64,000 bases of DNA. Source: Bryum argenteum (Eukaryota; Streptophyta; Bryopsida; Bryales; Bryaceae). The stretch lies in assembly GCA_037043015.1 (NCBI GenBank), contig CM073321.1, forward strand, positions 11,602,001-11,666,000, read 5' to 3'. Positions 59,829 through 64,000 of this stretch are shown piece by piece (position 1 is the first letter of the stretch; the number at the start of each line of letters is the position of its first letter). The notes beneath the pieces are model-generated. The model saw only the letters and a list, made by a program, of their open reading frames with translations. It was not told the DNA's origin and did no database searches. Both the position numbers and the translations under genes were made by a program.

Positions 59829-60372
59829 ATAGGAATCTTCGTGATGGTTTTAGTGCCCACTTGTAGTGCCATGTGTTCATCATCATTTTCCAAACTTGTG
59901 GAAATGTGGATCCCATTGGAGCACACATCCCGGTAGCTGATCAGGCTACGGAGGGCGTCCGGCGCATACATCGCCGTACTACACACGAGGGGGAATCCCT
60001 CGGGCAATACTATCGTTGCCCGGCCCTCCCGGAACTTGAAATTCCGGCTTCTGGCGATGGTGAGTATTTCACACTCTTGTCAGGGTCAGCACAAACAAGA
60101 TGAATAAAAGAATTCGTGTTTCCTAAGTATTGTATGAGTGGACCCGCTATCTAATAGTGCCTTGTCTAATGGCATTGAATGTCTAGGAGAAAGGACCATG
60201 AAATTTTCTGGATCTACTTCATTGAACGAGGGTGCATCGAGGGAGTGCACTTCCCTCTTCCCCTCTTTCAGTTTTTGAAGTTCCTGGAAAATTTCGACCC
60301 AATAGCGTGGGGTTCGGCACTCGCGCGCATAGTGCCCTATACGACCACAGTTGTGGCAAGCCCCTCTAGATG
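59829..60372 (-). pseudogene. Copia gag zinc knuckle and protease
   Basis: On the minus strand a CCHC knuckle CHNCGRIGHYAREC (about 60320-60365) is followed by the aspartic protease motif LLDSGSTHTI (about 60120-60160), then a region continuing to ALQVGTKTITKIPIG at the insertion border. There is a frame change near 60090 and an in-frame TAG near 60009. The upstream capsid is missing. Confidence 0.8.
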
Positions 60373-60380
60373 ACTTGGAA

Positions 60381-61500
60381 CCAGGGATGTCAATCCGGAC
60401 GTCTTTTGGGTTCTTTTGGTCGGACGGACGTCCGTCCGGGGGGTATCGGAATTACTATGCATGTAGTAAATTTTTTAACCGTCAGATCGTATTGTAAGTC
60501 GCATCGTAGCCGTTCAAATAGTGTTGTGAGTGTAGGTGGTTACCAGTGGATTGTAAAGGGCGGCCCAGGACCGTCCGATTGGCCCTGACCGACCGACCGG
60601 TCGACGGCATGGGATCGGTTGCAGCCGACGGATCGGTCGCTTGATCGGCCGCAGGCTGTCCGATCGGTCGCGGTTTCGGTTGGCCGTCGGATGGGGCGCG
60701 GTAGGCGTCGGGCGTCCGATCGGTCGCGGTCGGCGTCGGCCGTCCGATCGGTCGGCCGATCGGTCGGGTCGGCCGCTGGTGATCGATCGTGTCGGTCGGG
60801 CCGGTCGGCGCCGGCCGTCCGATCGGTCGGGTCGGCCTCCGCTGATCGGTCGTGTCAGTCGGGCCGGTTGGTGCCAGGGATGTCAATCCGGACGTCTTTT
60901 GGGTTTTTTTGGTCGGACGGACGTCCGTCCGTCCAGGACCGTCCGGACGTCCGTCCGGGGGGTAAATCGGAATTACTATGCATGTAGTAAATGTTTTAAC
61001 CGTCAGATCGTATTGAAAATCGCATCGTAGCCGTTCAAATAGTGTTGTGAGTGTAGGTGATTACCGTTGGATTGAATCGGGTGGCCCAGGACCGTCCGAT
61101 TGGCCTTGCCGACCGACCGATCGACGCCCTCAGATCGGTCGCAACCGACGGATCGGTCGCTTGATCGGCCGCCGGCCGTCCGATCGGTCGCGGGTTCGGT
61201 CGGCCGTCGGATGGGCCCCGGTCCGCGTCGGCCGTCCGATCGGTCGCGATTGGCGTCGGCCGACCGATCGGTCGCGGTCTCCGTCGGCCGTCCAATCGGC
61301 CGCGACCGGTCGGTCGGCAGCGGCCGTCCGATCGGTCGGGTCGGCCGCCGCTGATCGGTCGGGTCGGCCGGGCCGATCGGTCGGGCCGGTCGGTGCCGGC
61401 CGTCCGGTCGGTCGGCCGATCGGTCGGTCGGCTGCGGCTGTTCGGTCGCGCCAGTCGGCGCCGGCCGTCAGATCGGTCGGGCCGGTCGGCCATCGGCCGT
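60381..61500. repeat. 493-bp GC-rich tandem duplication
   Basis: Unit 1 starts CCAGGGATGTCAATCCGGAC at 60381 and unit 2 with the same sequence at 60874. Each has a GGACGGACGTCCGTCC palindrome, then a 140-bp normal block, then a long run of GATCGGTCGG/CGGCCGTCCG variants. Unit 2 has the longer run. Open frames in it are repeat artefacts. It lies directly upstream of a TATA box and the kinase-like gene. Confidence 0.85.
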
Positions 61501-61537
61501 CCGATTTAGGTCGCCGGTCGGCCATGCGACCGCGGCC

Positions 61538-61546
61538 TATATAAGG
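61538..61546 (+). promoter_or_regulatory. TATA box of the kinase-like gene
   Basis: TATATAAGG stands out in a GC-rich surrounding, about 170 bases before the chosen ATG and just after the GC-rich duplication. A TTTAGGTCG half-motif is nearby (61505-61513). Confidence 0.65.
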
Positions 61547-61709
61547 CCGACCGGCCTCTACTCTCCTCACTTCTTTCCTTCGTTATCAAGGTGCGGAGTA
61601 GCTGTAGGTTGGAAATTTTTTTAATTTTCATCCACTGGCTCCTTATCCTGCGGAGGAAAGCAGTCTTTTCGTTTGTATGGGGGGAGATTTTGCTTTTTTT
61701 TTCACAAAG

Positions 61710-63199
61710 ATGCCCAAACATGGGGCTCGGGGTAGTGGGGGGAATCGAGGCCGGAGACCAAGGGTTCATAGAAATTTGGAGAAGTGGGAGCACCCATCCA
61801 ATAAGTGCAAGAACTTTCTTCGGGAGAATGTAATCGTGCGGTTTTATGAGGCTAACAGTCTTCCACGTTTGTTTAGCAAATACATGAGATACAAAGAGGA
61901 AGCTCACGCCAAATTCAAGGACGACATGATGGACCTCATGATGGAAGCGCTCCAAGATCCGGTGTGGAGAACGGAGACCGATAAGCGTGGTTTTACGGAC
62001 TAGATGGAGGATAGATTAATTGATGCTCTCTGGAATGCTGTCGACATATTGAAAAGGTATGAGAGAACGAATCGAGGGGGTGATGAGGAGTTTAGGGATG
62101 TGGTATTGAGGGCGGAGGCTTTTCAACAAGCGATGAAGTTGTATTCCAATAATGCTAACCGGGTTGGTTCCATAGGATGGTGGCGCACGGAACAAGGAAG
62201 GTTAATGGAGCTGGTTCGTACGAATAATTTGGTAGTAATTCCTATGACGGCCCGTATCATCGAGCTTGAGAAGAGGACTCTAAAGGGAGGATACGGCACA
62301 ATTTCCAAAGTTCACATAAGAGGGGTTGTGGCCATTGAAGAGTTTTGGGAATTTGCTGCAAAGACTCCCATCCATGCTGTGACACGACCTGACTTGGCCA
62401 AGGTGGAGCATCAGAATGAGGCGCTTGTTGTGAGGATACAACATCCAGGTGTTATTCGTTTTATAGCCATTCATGCAAATAAATTCCAAGGCTATACGTA
62501 TTGGTGGAATGGCGGCACGATTCGATCGATGTTGGCCCTTGATGCAAGATATGGAGATGATGTTCATGGAGAGATCGGACTCTCACCTCATTCTGACGAT
62601 GAGCTTATTCGAGCTTGGCGATTGGTCCGGTTTCGCAAAAACGAATGCAGAGCTTGCTTGGGCTTTAGTGCATATCATGTGTGAAGTCCACCGGTTGAAC
62701 TACCTCCACAACGATGTGTTTCCAGACAACATACTTCTTCACTTCCCTCAAGATGAATCACGAGTGTATATTGGAGTATGCGATTGGGGGCTAACCACAA
62801 GCATGGATGATAAAATGAGGTCCTTGTATACGTTCACAAACTCCAAGAGAGAATTGATACTCTACAAGCACGATATGGGGTGGATCCCCGGGAGGCGTAC
62901 TTATACAAACGGAGTGATGACATTGACGTTATTCCCTTTTTGATTGCGCTTTGGAGGAGTTTGCTATGGCACGAATAGCACAACGCATCCTCAAGAAGAG
63001 CATGTCGAAGGCCTACGAGAATTGCCAAAGTACAACGGGGCCTGACCGGTGGTGCAATCAAGACTTGGCAAATGCTTTTGACCAATACTTGGAGATGGTG
63101 GCTGATGCATAGTATACGTTGACCCACGTTGTCAACCGCTTCATGGAATATTTCCATTGGCCGGTGCCAAATGATCATTATCGCACCAAGTATGATTAG
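61710..63199 (+). pseudogene. Protein-kinase-like gene
   Basis: From the ATG at 61710 the frame gives a basic leader, an in-frame TAG (62001), a helical region, and then a kinase fold: glycine loop LKGGYGTISKV (about 62278), the Lys strand EFAAKT, an alpha-C to HPGVIRF segment, a frame change near 62620, the catalytic loop YLHNDVFPDNILL (HND in place of HRD) and DWGLTT in place of DFG. A second frame change lies near 62885, then a C-lobe part and an alpha-helical end (MARIAQRILKKSMSKAYENC). The TAG at 63110 seems premature because coding-like residues (HVVNRFMEYFHWPVPNDHY) continue to the TAG at 63197. It would be a cytosolic or nuclear Ser/Thr-type kinase relative, non-RD. With four lesions it is presumably dead. 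Confidence 0.65.
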
Positions 63200-64000
63200 C
63201 AAATTAGTTATGCGCATTTCTTTTAGTTCTTGCGGCTTTATTAGATTTTTAGATTCTTCATTGAAGTTCGGATGTAGATGTAGGCAATTTTTTTGTAGTA
63301 AAATGTATTACATGCCTTCTATATGTATCGGCTTCAAGTACATTCTTGTTTATATATACCTTGCAATGATTCTAATGAATGACTTCTTCTCCATTGTTTG
63401 TTATTTTATTTTATTACTTCTTACCTTCAATAGAAATATCTCCAAATCTTCATGAACAATATTTGAGAATGTATAATGAATTGTGGAACTTCTTCATTAC
63501 ATCAACCTTGCGTAGTTGCGATATTAATGGTTTGTCCGAAGTCAAGTCAAGCATAATATGACTTTTCTTACATATGCTTTTTTTTTAATGAATTGATGAA
63601 CATATTATATGTTAGGTGAGAGTGTGAGACTGTGAAAAAAGGCTTAAAGCCAAACAGAAGAAATTATTACCACTAAGTGAACTTATAGTATAAAATACAA
63701 AGACATCGCCATAAAATCCTTGAAATAACAAATTAAATAGTATGTTAATATAGAACGATATAGTCCGATATTGGATAATCCATTCATAAACAAAATATGG
63801 ATTTCTGTATCCTCAAAATTGGCCCCTAGCAAGGCGAGAATGGTGTAGACATTATCCGCTGCCAAAAACTACATAACCTTCACTACAATGACACTATGTA
63901 TGATGATTTGTCATTCTTAATCCGATTCTTCATCATCGTGTTTACGACTTGGCGCAGCGCCGTAAAATGGTGGTCCTCGAGAAGATTCTCCATACAAGTA
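63200..64000. other. AT-rich right flank
   Basis: No coding signal, repeat or RNA gene is recognised. Confidence 0.5.

Larger units (their letters stand above)
47165..60372 (-). mobile_element. Ty1/copia retrotransposon, interrupted and truncated
   Basis: Minus-strand pol lies in two blocks, 59829-60372 and 47346-50276. They are separated by a solo LTR (TSD GTCCA at 50272-50276 and 59824-59828) that contains a chromovirus. The copia frame is continuous across that insertion. A purine-rich GAGGAGGAG (about 47250) followed by TGTTATGATACAACC looks like the polypurine tract and the start of the 3' LTR, of which fewer than 100 bases remain. The 5' LTR is absent, so it is a truncated relic. Confidence 0.85.

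Noticed and set aside
60482-61570. Long Arg/Asp/Pro-rich frames on both strands
   Set aside because: CGGTCGG-type low-complexity DNA is free of stops in several frames; no domain.
16849-63112. Reassigned stop codons (TAA/TAG read as glutamine, as in some green algae)
   Set aside because: Gene B, the ADD gene and copia pol end naturally at TAA or TAG with non-coding or convergent sequence beyond. Normal CAA/CAG codons supply nearly all glutamines, and TGA also occurs in-frame.
1-64000. tRNA or rRNA genes
   Set aside because: No cloverleaf with A/B boxes or conserved rRNA segments was recognised; TGGTATCAGAGC sites are retrotransposon primer sites.

Overview
The window is nuclear DNA of a plant-lineage eukaryote (streptophyte). 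The evidence is GT-AG introns, chromodomain Ty3/gypsy elements with a tRNA-iMet primer site, Ty1/copia, hAT and Mutator-like (MULE) transposons, and no operons or ribosome binding sites. A large, repeat-rich genome such as a characean alga or an early-diverging land plant would fit, but the species cannot be proved from the sequence. No ordinary single-copy host gene is evident. Almost everything is mobile DNA, nested up to three layers deep.

Layout. 0.9-3.8 kb: decayed DDE-transposase-like gene (minus). 4.0-13.3 kb: foldback-like structure, two roughly 1.5-1.7 kb inverted arms made of a 30-bp satellite, a unique block and a GC-rich block, around a 6-kb AT-rich loop without genes. 13.3-18.4 kb plus 41.7-42.4 kb: one multi-exon gene (gene A) that starts with the first seven residues of mature histone H3 and carries a ParB-like domain followed by a degenerate beta-class DNA methyltransferase. 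A Ty3/gypsy element (18355-41707, 465-bp LTRs, target duplication CCTCC) splits it. That gypsy element is itself split by a 17.3-kb MULE (22366-39678, 9-bp target duplication GAGGAAAAA). The MULE carries a two-exon SWIM transposase, an acidic nuclear-type protein whose intron holds a 404-bp tandem array, a ten-exon ParB-methyltransferase gene (gene B, same architecture as gene A) and an ATRX/DNMT3-type ADD zinc-finger gene. 42.5-44.2 kb: FCP1/NIF-like HAD phosphatase gene. 44.6-47.2 kb: hAT transposase (minus). 47.2-60.4 kb: a Ty1/copia element (minus) interrupted by a solo LTR (TSD GTCCA), which is interrupted by a complete chromovirus (51573-59627, TSD GTGCG). 60.4-63.2 kb: a 493-bp GC-rich duplication, a TATA box and a decayed protein-kinase-like gene. 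The end is AT-rich and empty.

How the parts may work together. The striking theme is mobile-element-linked chromatin machinery. Two diverged ParB-DNA-methyltransferase genes occur, one inside a giant MULE next to an ADD domain, a fold known to read the unmodified H3 N-terminus. The other begins with exactly that H3 sequence. A transposon-borne system for modifying DNA and engaging or imitating chromatin is a reasonable hypothesis. Every copy here carries at least one in-frame stop, often TAA or TAG where glutamine is plausible, so these particular copies are probably decaying relics of a once active family.
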